Program-made: the position numbers and the translations under genes
The notes under the pieces: generated by a model
The model's input: the letters and a program-made list of their open reading frames with translations, nothing else
Database searches by the model: none
What the model was told of the DNA's origin: nothing
Origin: Lentzea aerocolonigenes
Lineage (GTDB): Bacteria; Actinomycetota; Actinomycetes; Mycobacteriales; Pseudonocardiaceae
DNA: 22,337 nt
Direction: 5' to 3'
Assembly (NCBI RefSeq): GCF_000955955.1
Contig: NZ_JYJG01000411.1
Coordinates: forward strand, 1 to 22,337
Shown: positions 7,591 through 15,322 of the stretch, one piece after another
Position numbering within the stretch: the stretch's first letter is position 1
Layout of the letters: each line of letters starts with the position of its first letter

Positions 7591-9891
7591 CTACGGATAG
7601 CTGACGACGTTCACCGGCACTGTGCCCGGCGGTGTCACCGCACCCGCGTTGTTCACGACATGGGTGATCGTTCCCTGGTAGTTGAGCGAGACGGTCAGCA
7701 GGTTGTGCATCCGCACGCCGGACCGGTTGGGCACCTCGAACGCGTTCTCGGCGCGCACCGACGGGTTGACGTTGAAGAAGCAGTAGCTGCCCAGTCCCCA
7801 CGCCTCGTGCGTGGTGACGTTGTCGCCGACCTTGTAGGCCGCGTACCCGGCCTGGCCGTTCGGCCTGTTCCAGGACGCCTGGTTCGGCACGTCGTACGGC
7901 ATCTCGTTCTGGAAGAAGATCGTCCGCCCGCCGTTGCCGTTCCAGATCACCTGGTACTTCTGGTAGTGCTCGACGAACAGCCCGGTGGCCAGCACGTTGT
8001 TGCCGTTCACGACGAGGCCCGTGTCACCGATCGCCTCGTTCCAGCCCCAGGTGCCGGCGTTGCCGTGGTCGGCGCGCCAGATCCAGGTGTGGTCGATGAT
8101 CGTGTTGTTGCTGTTGACGACCAGGCTGTTGGTCGCCTTGCCGGGGACCGCCCCGCCGACGCGGAAGAACACGTCCTGCAGCGTGGTCGGGTTGGCCTCG
8201 TGCGAGGCCGACGAGCCGGACGGCCCGACCGTCAGCAGGGAGTTCGACAGGGTCGTGCCCGCGTCGAACAGGATGCCCTTGATCCGCACGCCGTCGACGT
8301 CCGCGACCTGCATGGCCGTGACACCGTTCTGCGGCACGATCGTCGCGTAGCCGATGCCCAGCACCACCGTGTTCGGCCGGGTGATGTTGATCGTCTGGTT
8401 GACGTTGTAGATGCCGGGCGTGAAGAACAGGTTGCAGCCGCTCGCCAGCGCCGCGTTGATCGTCGAGGCCGTGTCCCCGGACTTCACGACGTAGAACTGG
8501 CTCATCGGCAACGAGCTGCCCGGCGTGCCGCCGTTGACCCACGACGCACCGGAGGCGTTGGTGCGCAGGGAAGGCAGGAAGACCCGGTACTTCCCGCCCT
8601 CGAAGTAGAGGTAGGGAACGTCGCGCGACACCGGCGTGGTGGCGAGCGTGGTCTCCGGCGGCGTCGGGAAGGTGTTGGCCGGTGCCCCGGGAGTTCCGGA
8701 GAACACCATGTTCCACACACCGCCATCCCAGCTGCCGTAGTTGGAATCGCGCGTGTACCACTGCTGCTGCGAGATGGACGCCGTCTGCCCCGACACCCGC
8801 GTGTCAGCGGTGTAGCCACCCGACGCGAAACCATAGGAAGCCGGGTACAGCGCCAAGTTGCCGCGGACGTCCATGCGGCGGAACGGTGCCGCCTGCGCCA
8901 CCGCCCACCGGTTGGTGCCGCTGCTCGGGTTGACCGCCATGTTCTCGGCAGACCGCCAGAAGTTCTGCAGCGCAACACCCTTGTCCGACTCGTTGAACGC
9001 GTCGACCGTGATGTCGCCGTTGATCACGACGTCGCCGGGGTTGCGCCCGAGCCCGGAAACCGAGGTGTAGTAACCGACATCGTCGTGGACGTTGTACGTG
9101 CCCGGCTTGAACAGGTGCGCGACCCGGCGCGACGCCATCTGCGCCGTCAGCGTGTCCTTCTGCTGGTTGAAGTCCGCGTCGAGCTGCGTCTGGATGCTCG
9201 CGGCGGACATCGACGGGTCGAAGATCCGCGTGTTCGGCCCGAAGTTCGGCGTGTCGGACTGCACACAGCCCTGCTGGGTCCCGATCGTGTAAGTAGCGCT
9301 GGCCACGGACGAGTTCGCCAGCCCGGCCTTGATCCCGATCGCGTTGACGGTTCTGGAGCTGGGAACCGAAATCGGGCCGCTGTAGAGCGGGGAGCTCGCC
9401 GTCGGCGTCGAACCGTCCACTGTGTACCGGATCGACGCGCCAGAGGTGGCCGTCGTGATCGTCACCGTCTGAGCGGACGTGTACGCACCGCCAGGTGGGC
9501 TAAAACTCGGCATCGCAACGGGTGCCTGCGTGCTGCCGTGCGTGTAGGTGAAGTGCGGCGTGTCGTACTGAGGGCCGCTCTTCTCGTAGGTGAACCAGTA
9601 CTCGATCACGCTGCCCGACGACAGCCCACCGACAGTCTTCTGCCACACACCACTGTTGTTGGTCATGCGGAAGTTCTGCTGCGGCACGTTGGTGACCAAG
9701 TAGTGCACGTCCACGTACAGCGCGGGAGTCGTAGGCTTGAAGTCGATCCTCGCCTGACTGGCGTCTAGCGCCGTCACGTTCTGCGTGTAGTCGTCGGCGG
9801 CTGAAGCCGCCTCGGACATCGCCAATGACGACAGAGCAATCACTGCGGCGGCGAAGCCGGCCCGCCATCTCGTCTTTGAGAGCGCTCTCAC
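7591..9891 (-). CDS. Secreted right-handed beta-helix protein with CBM56-like and CHB_HEX_C-like modules
   Basis: A 766-residue exported protein. A signal peptide (residues 1-32, SKTRWR then AGFAAAVIALSSLA, cut near AASA) is followed by a module at about 34-120 resembling beta-1,3-glucan-binding CBM56 (QNFRMTNNSGVW, YWFTYEKSGPQYDTPHFTY). A chitobiase-C-terminal/Fn3-associated module follows at about 127-205 (SIRYTVDGSTPTASSPLYSG). The rest, about 217-766, is a pectate-lyase-like parallel beta-helix of the kind often misnamed adenylyl cyclase or coagulation-factor 5/8 protein in Streptomyces (LFKPGTYNV, VFFRVGG, IWRADHGNAGTWGWN, FQNEMPYD). Cell-wall glucan binding or cleavage is inferred. GTG 9891 gives a clean signal peptide and has no Shine-Dalgarno; upstream GTGs in the same frame remain possible. 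Confidence 0.85.
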   Translation of the reverse strand: MRALSKTRWRAGFAAAVIALSSLAMSEAASAADDYTQNVTALDASQARIDFKPTTPALYVDVHYLVTNVPQQNFRMTNNSGVWQKTVGGLSSGSVIEYWFTYEKSGPQYDTPHFTYTHGSTQAPVAMPSFSPPGGAYTSAQTVTITTATSGASIRYTVDGSTPTASSPLYSGPISVPSSRTVNAIGIKAGLANSSVASATYTIGTQQGCVQSDTPNFGPNTRIFDPSMSAASIQTQLDADFNQQKDTLTAQMASRRVAHLFKPGTYNVHDDVGYYTSVSGLGRNPGDVVINGDITVDAFNESDKGVALQNFWRSAENMAVNPSSGTNRWAVAQAAPFRRMDVRGNLALYPASYGFASGGYTADTRVSGQTASISQQQWYTRDSNYGSWDGGVWNMVFSGTPGAPANTFPTPPETTLATTPVSRDVPYLYFEGGKYRVFLPSLRTNASGASWVNGGTPGSSLPMSQFYVVKSGDTASTINAALASGCNLFFTPGIYNVNQTINITRPNTVVLGIGYATIVPQNGVTAMQVADVDGVRIKGILFDAGTTLSNSLLTVGPSGSSASHEANPTTLQDVFFRVGGAVPGKATNSLVVNSNNTIIDHTWIWRADHGNAGTWGWNEAIGDTGLVVNGNNVLATGLFVEHYQKYQVIWNGNGGRTIFFQNEMPYDVPNQASWNRPNGQAGYAAYKVGDNVTTHEAWGLGSYCFFNVNPSVRAENAFEVPNRSGVRMHNLLTVSLNYQGTITHVVNNAGAVTPPGTVPVNVVSYP
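9877..9890. promoter_or_regulatory. LacI-family operator over the start of the beta-helix gene
   Basis: TGAGAGCGCTCTCA is a perfect 14-bp palindrome with the central CG step typical of LacI/GalR-family sites. It resembles the actinomycete CebR box TGGGAGCGCTCCCA. It overlaps the GTG start codon (9891-9889) and the next four codons, where a bound repressor would block initiation or early elongation. No LacI-type regulator gene is in this window, so the repressor must be encoded elsewhere. Sugar-responsive control fits a secreted polysaccharide-active protein. Confidence 0.7.
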
Positions 9892-9899
9892 ACCTGGGA

Positions 9900-9929
9900 A
9901 CGGTAAGCAGGAAAGACCCGAAAAGACAA
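9900..9929 (-). promoter_or_regulatory. Putative promoter of the beta-helix gene
   Basis: On the minus strand TTGTCT (9929-9924) and TACCGT (9905-9900) are separated by 18 nt. The start point would fall near 9893, making the mRNA almost leaderless at GTG 9891 and placing the LacI-type operator at the start of transcription. This is pattern matching only. Confidence 0.4.
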
Positions 9930-9978
9930 GCGACGTTTTCACCCGAACGAGCCCGTACCTTGGACCGAAAACAACCCA

Positions 9979-9984
9979 TAGCGT
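9979..9984 (+). promoter_or_regulatory. Putative -10 box for a leaderless XRE/DUF5753 transcript
   Basis: TAGCGT ends 7 bp before the ATG at 9992, the spacing expected if transcription starts at or next to the A of ATG. No Shine-Dalgarno sequence precedes this ATG. A convincing -35 box is not visible. Confidence 0.35.
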
Positions 9985-9991
9985 TTTCCGT

Positions 9992-10831
9992 ATGACCCAA
10001 GCGACATCCACCGCGTACAGCCGGGACCTCGGCGACGAGCTGCGACTGCTGCGCGAGCGGTTCTCGACCCTCAATGGCCGCAAGTTCGCGATCCAGCTTG
10101 GATGGGATCCAAGCAAGGTCTCGAACATCGAGAACGGCAAGGCGCGCGCGAGCGAGATCGACCTCGCGCAGTACCTTACCGCGTGCGGCATGGACATAGA
10201 ATTCTTCGATGACTTCAAGCGCCGCTACTACAACGCCTTCGACCTCGTCTGCGCCCAGACGCTGAGCAGTCTCCGCACCGTCGCGATGACCGAGTCGACG
10301 GCCACGAAGATCACCAGCTACGAGGTGACGTCACATCCCGGCCTGTTGCAGACGAGAGAGTTCGCGCGCGAGCTGCTGGCAGAAGGCGCGGTCCACCCGC
10401 CGGAAGACGTCGAGCGGCTGGTCCAGGCACGCATCGACCGCCAGACGGTGCTGCGGAGGCCGTTCCGCCCGGAGTTCCTGTTCTACATCCACGAACTCGC
10501 ACTGCGGCAGCGGGTGGACGACGCCAAGATCATGGAAGACCAGTACCTGCGCCTGCTGTGCAACACGAACCTGATCCGGATCGTGCCCCTGGACGTCGGG
10601 ACCGCCTCGCTCGAAACGGGGTTCACCCTGTACGAGTTCGACAAGGCCGCCCCGATCGTCTTCAGCGAGACCAACCTGGTCCAGGTGTTCGCGCAGGACG
10701 ACATCGTCGTCAAGCAGTGCAGGGACCTGTTCGAGCGACTGGATTCGCTGGCCCTGGACGCGGAACGGTCGAAGAGCAGGCTGGCCGAGTACGTCAGCGC
10801 GGTTCGGGAGGGTCGGCTCGGTTCTCGTTGA
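9992..10831 (+). CDS. XRE-family regulator with DUF5753 ligand/partner domain
   Basis: A 279-residue cytosolic DNA-binding protein. An XRE helix-turn-helix occupies about 10-65 (ELRLLRERF, AIQLGWDPSKVSNIENGKARAS). A DUF5753 domain fills about 105-275, with the family pattern TSHPGLLQTREFARELL, RIDRQTVLRR, LFYIHELALRQRV, RIVPLD and FVF-like SETNLVQVF. This class is expanded in actinomycetes and is often paired with a small DUF397 gene, which is absent here. The gene diverges from the beta-helix gene and its 3' end overlaps the convergent aminotransferase fusion by 38 bp. Its target is unknown; regulation of the divergent secreted protein is possible but unproven. Confidence 0.9.
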   Translation: MTQATSTAYSRDLGDELRLLRERFSTLNGRKFAIQLGWDPSKVSNIENGKARASEIDLAQYLTACGMDIEFFDDFKRRYYNAFDLVCAQTLSSLRTVAMTESTATKITSYEVTSHPGLLQTREFARELLAEGAVHPPEDVERLVQARIDRQTVLRRPFRPEFLFYIHELALRQRVDDAKIMEDQYLRLLCNTNLIRIVPLDVGTASLETGFTLYEFDKAAPIVFSETNLVQVFAQDDIVVKQCRDLFERLDSLALDAERSKSRLAEYVSAVREGRLGSR

Positions 10832-12473
10832 GGTAGTTGTAGATCGTGTAGCGGGTGACCTCCAGGACACCCGCTAGATGATCGACGGAGTCGCGGATCA
10901 GGAAGAACCCCGCCTCGTCGAGCACGCGCACGACCTGCGACTTGTGCACCTTCTTCATGAGCTCGACCGGAACGCCGACGTCCGCGATGGCTTTCTCGAC
11001 CAGCACCCGTTGGAGCGTGTCCACGTCCTGCGGGAACGACTCCACCGGTCCGGAAGCCTCGTGCGCGGCCAGTTTGTTGACGCACAAGCACCCCACGGCC
11101 ACACCGGCCGCGTCCCGCACGAACGTCGTCGACGACCAGATCGCGCGCCCGTCCGGCGCGTAGGTCTCGTAGCCCGGCATGTCCGTGGTGGTGCCACGCC
11201 GCACGAGCCCCAGCAACAGGTCGGTCATCGGCCCGCCCACCTGGCGTCCGGTGAGCGACCCGGCGATCGCGATGATCGAGTTGGGCAGCCGCGCCAGGTC
11301 GTGCACCACGACCTCGGTGTCCGGTCCGAGCGCGGAAGCGAGGCTGTCGACGGTCGGCACCAGTGCGGACAACGCCGCCGGCACCGGTGACGAAGCCGCC
11401 CCGGACAACGACTTCAGGGCCGCGCGGACGCGTTCCAGCGTGCCGCGCGAAGTCGTGGCGTGCGGCGACAACCGGACGTGCTCGGGCCTGACCGTTGCCG
11501 TGATGCCGAAGGCGTTCAACGCTTCCCCGACCTTGGGAGCCGCCTCGGGCATCGTGAACGCCAGGATCCCTGCCCGGCGTTCACGGGCCGACACGATCTT
11601 GCCGCCGCACGACAGCACGGTGTCCTCGAGCTCGGCGACCACCTCGGCCACGGCGCTGTCCAGCGCGGAAACCCCTGCCAGCTCGACCAGTTCAAGGGCT
11701 TCCGCGAACGCACCCGACACCACCGGCGAGAGATTCGTGATGTTCCACGAGGTGGCGTCCGGGGCGGTGGCGTGCACGATGTCGTCGAACAGACCCGCGT
11801 CGACCGCGCCCGTCCAGCCGGACAGCACGGGCTTCAGGCGTTCCAGAGCACGGTCCGACAGCACGACGAATCCCGTGCTCCACCCGGCCCGCAACCACTT
11901 CTGCCCGCCGACCACGAGCACGTCCGCGAGCTCCCACGGCTCGTCGACGACCCCGAATCCTTGGATCCCGTCCACGATCAGCAACCGGTCGCCGATCACC
12001 TCGCGGAGCGTTGCGAGGTCGGCGCGATAGCCGGTGCGGAAGTCCACAGCGGACACCGACAGAGCGGAAACCTCAGGCGTCAGACGGGTTGCGACGGCGG
12101 CGGGCGCCACCGGCCCTTCGAACACCACCGACGGCAGCCCCGCCCGCACCCACGGGTAGGTGTTGGACGGGAACTCCGACGCCGAGTACATGACCGTGCC
12201 GGACAGCCCGAACGCGGCCTGGAACAAGCCGGCGGACGTGTTCGGGATCAGCGCCACGTGGTCGGTGTCGGAGTGGCACAACCGGGCAACGGCGGCCTTC
12301 ACCCGTTGTTCCTCGCGCATCAGCGTGTCCACTGTGGATGGACCAGCCAGAGAGGCCTGCTCCATCAGGCGCGAGGTGGCCGTGACCACCGGGATCGACG
12401 GCGGGCCGAAGCGGGCGAAGTCGAGGTACCCCTCCGGTTCGCGGAACTGGGCGAGGTACGAGGCGTCGATCAA
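10794..12473 (-). CDS. Class V PLP aminotransferase-like enzyme fused to YheO-type PAS and DauR-type HTH regulator
   Basis: A 559-residue fusion. Residues 1-355 are a class V (cysteine-desulfurase/isopenicillin-N-epimerase-like) PLP domain. Visible elements are FGPPS (22-26), the phosphate-binding NTSAGL (78-83), EFPSNTYPW (100-108), D168 and Q171 for the ring, and GGQKWL with the probable Schiff-base lysine K192, so it looks catalytically intact. Residues about 370-475 match the YheO-like PAS domain (EVVVHDLARLPNSIIAIAGS, CLCVNK). Residues about 500-553 match the HTH of DauR-type regulators (VRVLDEAGFFLIRDSVDHLA, TRYTIYNYLNE). The TTG start at 12473 lies 1 nt after the ATPase stop with AAAGG upstream. 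As the last gene of an amino-acid importer operon it probably senses or converts the imported substrate and regulates the operon. Confidence 0.85.
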   Translation of the reverse strand: MIDASYLAQFREPEGYLDFARFGPPSIPVVTATSRLMEQASLAGPSTVDTLMREEQRVKAAVARLCHSDTDHVALIPNTSAGLFQAAFGLSGTVMYSASEFPSNTYPWVRAGLPSVVFEGPVAPAAVATRLTPEVSALSVSAVDFRTGYRADLATLREVIGDRLLIVDGIQGFGVVDEPWELADVLVVGGQKWLRAGWSTGFVVLSDRALERLKPVLSGWTGAVDAGLFDDIVHATAPDATSWNITNLSPVVSGAFAEALELVELAGVSALDSAVAEVVAELEDTVLSCGGKIVSARERRAGILAFTMPEAAPKVGEALNAFGITATVRPEHVRLSPHATTSRGTLERVRAALKSLSGAASSPVPAALSALVPTVDSLASALGPDTEVVVHDLARLPNSIIAIAGSLTGRQVGGPMTDLLLGLVRRGTTTDMPGYETYAPDGRAIWSSTTFVRDAAGVAVGCLCVNKLAAHEASGPVESFPQDVDTLQRVLVEKAIADVGVPVELMKKVHKSQVVRVLDEAGFFLIRDSVDHLAGVLEVTRYTIYNYLNENRADPPEPR

Positions 12474-12474
12474 C

Positions 12475-13233
12475 TCAAAGCACCTTTGCGAGGAACTGTT
12501 GCGTGCGCGGCTGTTGTGGATTGTCCAGCACATCGGCCGGTGTGCCGCTCTCCACCACGGCTCCGTCGACGAGGAACACCACGCGGTCGGCGACCGAGCG
12601 GGCGAAGCCGATCTCGTGAGTGACCACGATCATCGTCATGCCGTCGCGGGCCAGCGAGGTCATCACGTCGAGCACCTCGCCGACCAGCTCCGGGTCCAAC
12701 GCGGACGTGGGCTCGTCGAACAGCATCAGCTTGGGCTTCATCGCCAGAGCACGCGCGATCGCAACACGTTGCTGCTGACCGCCGGACAGCTGCGCCGGGT
12801 ACGAGGCTGCTTTTTCGGCCAGTCCTACCCTTTCCAGCAGCGCGGACGCCTCCGCGCGCACCTCGGCCCGGTTGCGCTGCAAAACCTGGACCGGGCCCTC
12901 CATGACGTTCTCCAGCGCCGTGCGGTGTGGGAAGAGGTTGAAGCGCTGGAACACCATGCCGACGTCGCGGCGCTGGTGAGCCGCTTCGCGTTCACGCAGC
13001 TCGTAGAGCTTTCCGTGCGCCGACCGGAACCCGACGGGCACGCCGTCGACCCAGATCCGGCCGGCGTCGATGGTCTCCAGGTGGTTCACGCACCGGAGAA
13101 AAGTGCTCTTGCCCGCGCCCGACGGCCCGAGCAGGCAGACGACCTCGCCGCGCTCGACCTCCATGTCGATGCCCTTGAGCACCTCGGTGTGGCCGAACGA
13201 CTTGCGGACCCCAACGGCCTCAACGAGGGCCAT
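12475..13233 (-). CDS. Polar amino-acid ABC transporter ATPase
   Basis: A 252-residue GlnQ/HisP-type ATPase that powers amino-acid import at the inner face of the membrane. All motifs are present: Walker [10 protein letters not shown] (about 36-44), Q-loop [10 protein letters not shown], signature LSGGQQQR, Walker [14 protein letters not shown] and switch histidine VVTHE. ATG 13233 is chosen because GGAG lies 7 nt upstream; an in-frame GTG at 13239 has poor spacing. The start overlaps the permease end by 14 bp and the stop is 1 nt before the fusion gene. Confidence 0.93.
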   Translation of the reverse strand: MALVEAVGVRKSFGHTEVLKGIDMEVERGEVVCLLGPSGAGKSTFLRCVNHLETIDAGRIWVDGVPVGFRSAHGKLYELREREAAHQRRDVGMVFQRFNLFPHRTALENVMEGPVQVLQRNRAEVRAEASALLERVGLAEKAASYPAQLSGGQQQRVAIARALAMKPKLMLFDEPTSALDPELVGEVLDVMTSLARDGMTMIVVTHEIGFARSVADRVVFLVDGAVVESGTPADVLDNPQQPRTQQFLAKVL

Positions 13234-14035
13234 AAGCACGCTCCAGGTAGTGCTGCCCGATCGACGCGAGGGACACCATCACGAGATACCAGGCCGCCGC
13301 GGCGAACAGGGTTTCCATGATCTCCAGGTTGCGCGAGGAGATGTTGTTCGCCGCGTGGATGAGCTCCAGGAAGGCGATCACGGACGCCATCGAGGTGCCC
13401 TTGATCATGTTGATGAAGTTGTTGCCGGTCGGCGGGATGATCACGCGCATCGCCTGGGGCAGCACGACTCTGCGCAGCGTGGTCAGCGGAGTCATGCCGA
13501 TCGACTTGGCCGCTTCGGTCTGGCCCTCGTCGACACTGCTCAGGCCCGCGCGGACGATCTCGGCCATGTAGGCGCTCTCGTTGAGCCCCAGGCCGAGCAG
13601 CGCCGCGACGAACGCGGTCATCACCACGTTCGTCGGGACGCTGAAGAGCATCGGGATGCTGATGTTCTTGAACACCAGCGCGAGGTTGAACCAGATCAGG
13701 ATCTGCAGCAGCACCGGCAGCCCGCGGAACAGCCAGATGTAGCCGACGGCGAACCACCTCGCGACGGGGTTCGCCGAGAGCCGCATCAACGCGACGACGA
13801 CGCCGAGGACGATCGCGCCGCCCTGTGCCGCGATCGCGAGCACGATGGTGTTGAGCAGGCCTTCGAGCATCACGGGGTGCGTGAAGAACCCCGGCACGTC
13901 CTCCCACTGGATCTGCGCCTCGGCCATCGCCCAGCCGAGGCCCGCGATGATCAGCACGACGATCGCCGCGCTGACCCAGCGTCCCGGATGGCGAAGCGGG
14001 ACTACTTCGAGGTTCTCGCGCAGATCACTTGCCAT
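13220..14035 (-). CDS. Amino-acid ABC transporter permease
   Basis: A 271-residue inner-membrane permease of the HisM/GlnP family. A cytosolic N-terminus of about 20 residues precedes an N-terminal membrane helix (about 21-40, [19 protein letters not shown]) and four or more further helices. The family start [14 protein letters not shown] and the EAA loop that docks to the ATPase ([20 protein letters not shown], then [13 protein letters not shown]) are clear. ATG 14035 overlaps the end of the binding-protein gene by 11 bp, indicating translational coupling. A single permease gene implies a homodimer. Confidence 0.93.
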   Translation of the reverse strand: MASDLRENLEVVPLRHPGRWVSAAIVVLIIAGLGWAMAEAQIQWEDVPGFFTHPVMLEGLLNTIVLAIAAQGGAIVLGVVVALMRLSANPVARWFAVGYIWLFRGLPVLLQILIWFNLALVFKNISIPMLFSVPTNVVMTAFVAALLGLGLNESAYMAEIVRAGLSSVDEGQTEAAKSIGMTPLTTLRRVVLPQAMRVIIPPTGNNFINMIKGTSMASVIAFLELIHAANNISSRNLEIMETLFAAAAWYLVMVSLASIGQHYLERAYGPR

Positions 14036-14927
14036 TGATCGCGGCCTTGGTGATCGCGCCCTGCTTGATGTCCCAGGTGGTGAGGATCTTGGTGTACGTG
14101 CCGTCGTCGATCAGCGCCTGCAGCGCGCCCTTGATGGCCTCGGACAGTTTGGCGTTCTGCTTGTTGACGCCGATGCCGTACGGGCCGCCGTTGATCGGGG
14201 CGAGCGGGACGACCTCGAAGTAGCTGCCGTCACCGGCGGTCTTCGCGACGTAGACGGCGGTCGGCAGGTCGTTGAGGATCGCGGCGACTCGGCCGGTGCG
14301 CAGCTGGTTCTGGTTGCCGGTGTCGCTGTCGGTGACGCTGAGCTGGACCTCGGGCTTGCCCTGCGCCTTGCACTTCTCGCTCTGCTCCTTGCCGAACTGC
14401 TCCTGCGAGCTGCCGAGGTTCACCGCGATGCCCTTGCCGCACAGGTCGTCCGGCCCCTTCACGCCCTGCGGGTTCCCCTTCTGCACCATGATCGTGATGC
14501 CGGAGGTGAAGTAGTCGACGAAGTCGATCTTCTGCTGGCGCTCGGCGGTGTCGTTCATCGCCGCCATCGTGACGTCGACCCGCTTGGTCTCGAGGCTCGT
14601 GATCAGCGAGCTGAACGCCATGTCGCTGTGCTCGGCCCGCAACCCGAGCTTGGCCGCGATCGCCTTGATCAGGTCGACCTCCGACCCCATCGGCGTCTTG
14701 CCGTCCTGGTCGTAGAAGTTGTTCGGCGGGTTCTGGATGTTCGACCCGACCTTGAGCTTCCCGCTCGACGCGATCTCGGCGGGCACCAGCGCGGCGAGCG
14801 CGTCGTCCTTCTTGACACTCGACAGGTCGGACGACGGCGGGGTGCTCGTCTGGGTGGAGTCAGACGTGCCTCCGCAGGCAGCAAGCGTTGCGACGAGCAA
14901 CGAGGTCACGAGCAGGCGCGGCATCAT
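14025..14927 (-). CDS. Amino-acid-binding lipoprotein of the ABC transporter (SBP_bac_3)
   Basis: A 300-residue extracellular lipoprotein. The signal MMPRLLVTSLLVATLAAC ends in a lipobox (LAAC), so the cysteine is lipidated. A Ser/Thr-rich linker leads to a family 3 solute-binding domain with GKLKVGSNIQNPPNNFYD, the GSEVDLIKAIAAKLG motif, and TAERQQKIDFVDYF, whose arginine normally binds the substrate carboxylate. A cysteine pair (DDLCGKG, SEKCKAQG) probably forms the usual disulfide of this family. ATG 14927 is preferred over the upstream ATG at 14966, which would spoil the signal peptide. It is the first gene of the importer operon. The substrate cannot be read from sequence. Confidence 0.9.
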   Translation of the reverse strand: MMPRLLVTSLLVATLAACGGTSDSTQTSTPPSSDLSSVKKDDALAALVPAEIASSGKLKVGSNIQNPPNNFYDQDGKTPMGSEVDLIKAIAAKLGLRAEHSDMAFSSLITSLETKRVDVTMAAMNDTAERQQKIDFVDYFTSGITIMVQKGNPQGVKGPDDLCGKGIAVNLGSSQEQFGKEQSEKCKAQGKPEVQLSVTDSDTGNQNQLRTGRVAAILNDLPTAVYVAKTAGDGSYFEVVPLAPINGGPYGIGVNKQNAKLSEAIKGALQALIDDGTYTKILTTWDIKQGAITKAAINGK

Positions 14928-14949
14928 GACGGGGACCGTACAACGCTCT

Positions 14950-14976
14950 GTTGAACACGTCCACAAAAAGTTGAAG
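14950..14976. promoter_or_regulatory. Direct repeat in the transporter/LuxR divergent region
   Basis: GTTGAAC (14950-14956) and GTTGAAG (14970-14976) are direct repeats 20 bp apart, close to two helical turns, in the only intergenic stretch between the transporter operon and the small LuxR-type gene. They could be a regulator site, for example for the fused YheO/HTH protein. This is a weak pattern. Confidence 0.25.
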
Positions 14977-15016
14977 TCACGCCTGGCAAGCGGTGGGCGA
15001 GCACCGCAGGGCGCGC

Positions 15017-15244
15017 ATGACCGCGAGGCGGGTAGCGCATCTCACCCAGAAGACGAGCACGCACCACGAGCTGTCCGAGGCCGAGCTCAAGGTCGCGAAG
15101 CTCGCCGCCCGGGGCCACACCAACCGGGAGATCGCGGACCGGCTGTTCATCACCGCGAGCACCGTCGAACAGCACCTGACCCGCGTGTATCGCAAGCTCA
15201 ACGTCAAGTACCGGACGGACCTGCCGGCAGGCCTGGCAGGGTGA
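15017..15244 (+). CDS. Stand-alone LuxR/GerE-type HTH protein
   Basis: A 75-residue protein (83 if GTG 14993 is used) that consists almost only of a LuxR C-terminal DNA-binding domain: LSEAELKVAKLAARGHTNREIA, RLFITASTVEQHLTRVYRKL, then NVKYRTDLPAGLAG. No receiver or ATPase part is present; a stop codon at 14972 closes the frame upstream. The sequence looks like the tail of large LAL-type regulators, so it is either a GerE-like single-domain regulator or a surviving fragment. CAGGG lies a few bases before ATG 15017. It diverges from the amino-acid transporter operon. Confidence 0.65.
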   Translation: MTARRVAHLTQKTSTHHELSEAELKVAKLAARGHTNREIADRLFITASTVEQHLTRVYRKLNVKYRTDLPAGLAG

Positions 15245-15258
15245 CCGGGGGCACGCGG

Positions 15259-15285
15259 GGGAATTCCGGACCCGCGTCGTTCGTT
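15259..15285 (+). promoter_or_regulatory. Sigma-R-like promoter for thioredoxin
   Basis: GGGAAT (15259-15264) and GTT (15283-15285) are separated by exactly 18 nt, matching the actinomycete thiol-stress sigma factor SigR consensus GGAAT-N18/19-GTT. A start near 15292 would give a leader of about 30 nt with the GAGGAGG site at 15311-15317. A small inverted repeat (15279-15284 with 15288-15293) overlaps the -10 element. Thioredoxin genes are known SigR targets in Streptomyces. Confidence 0.65.
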
Positions 15286-15322
15286 GAACGAACCGCCCCC
15301 AGGAACCAACGAGGAGGACCAA

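Noticed and set aside
7529..7600. Cobalamin riboswitch upstream of the cob operon
   Set aside because: The space before the first gene is about 60 bp, filled by a terminator hairpin, with no B12-box-like sequence.
7660..9768. 702-codon plus-strand open frame
   Set aside because: It is the shadow of the secreted beta-helix gene; no start signal, domain or sensible composition.
11460..12623. 387-codon plus-strand open frame over the PLP domain
   Set aside because: It is antisense to a gene with conserved PLP motifs and has a shadow-like composition rich in Arg, His and Gln.
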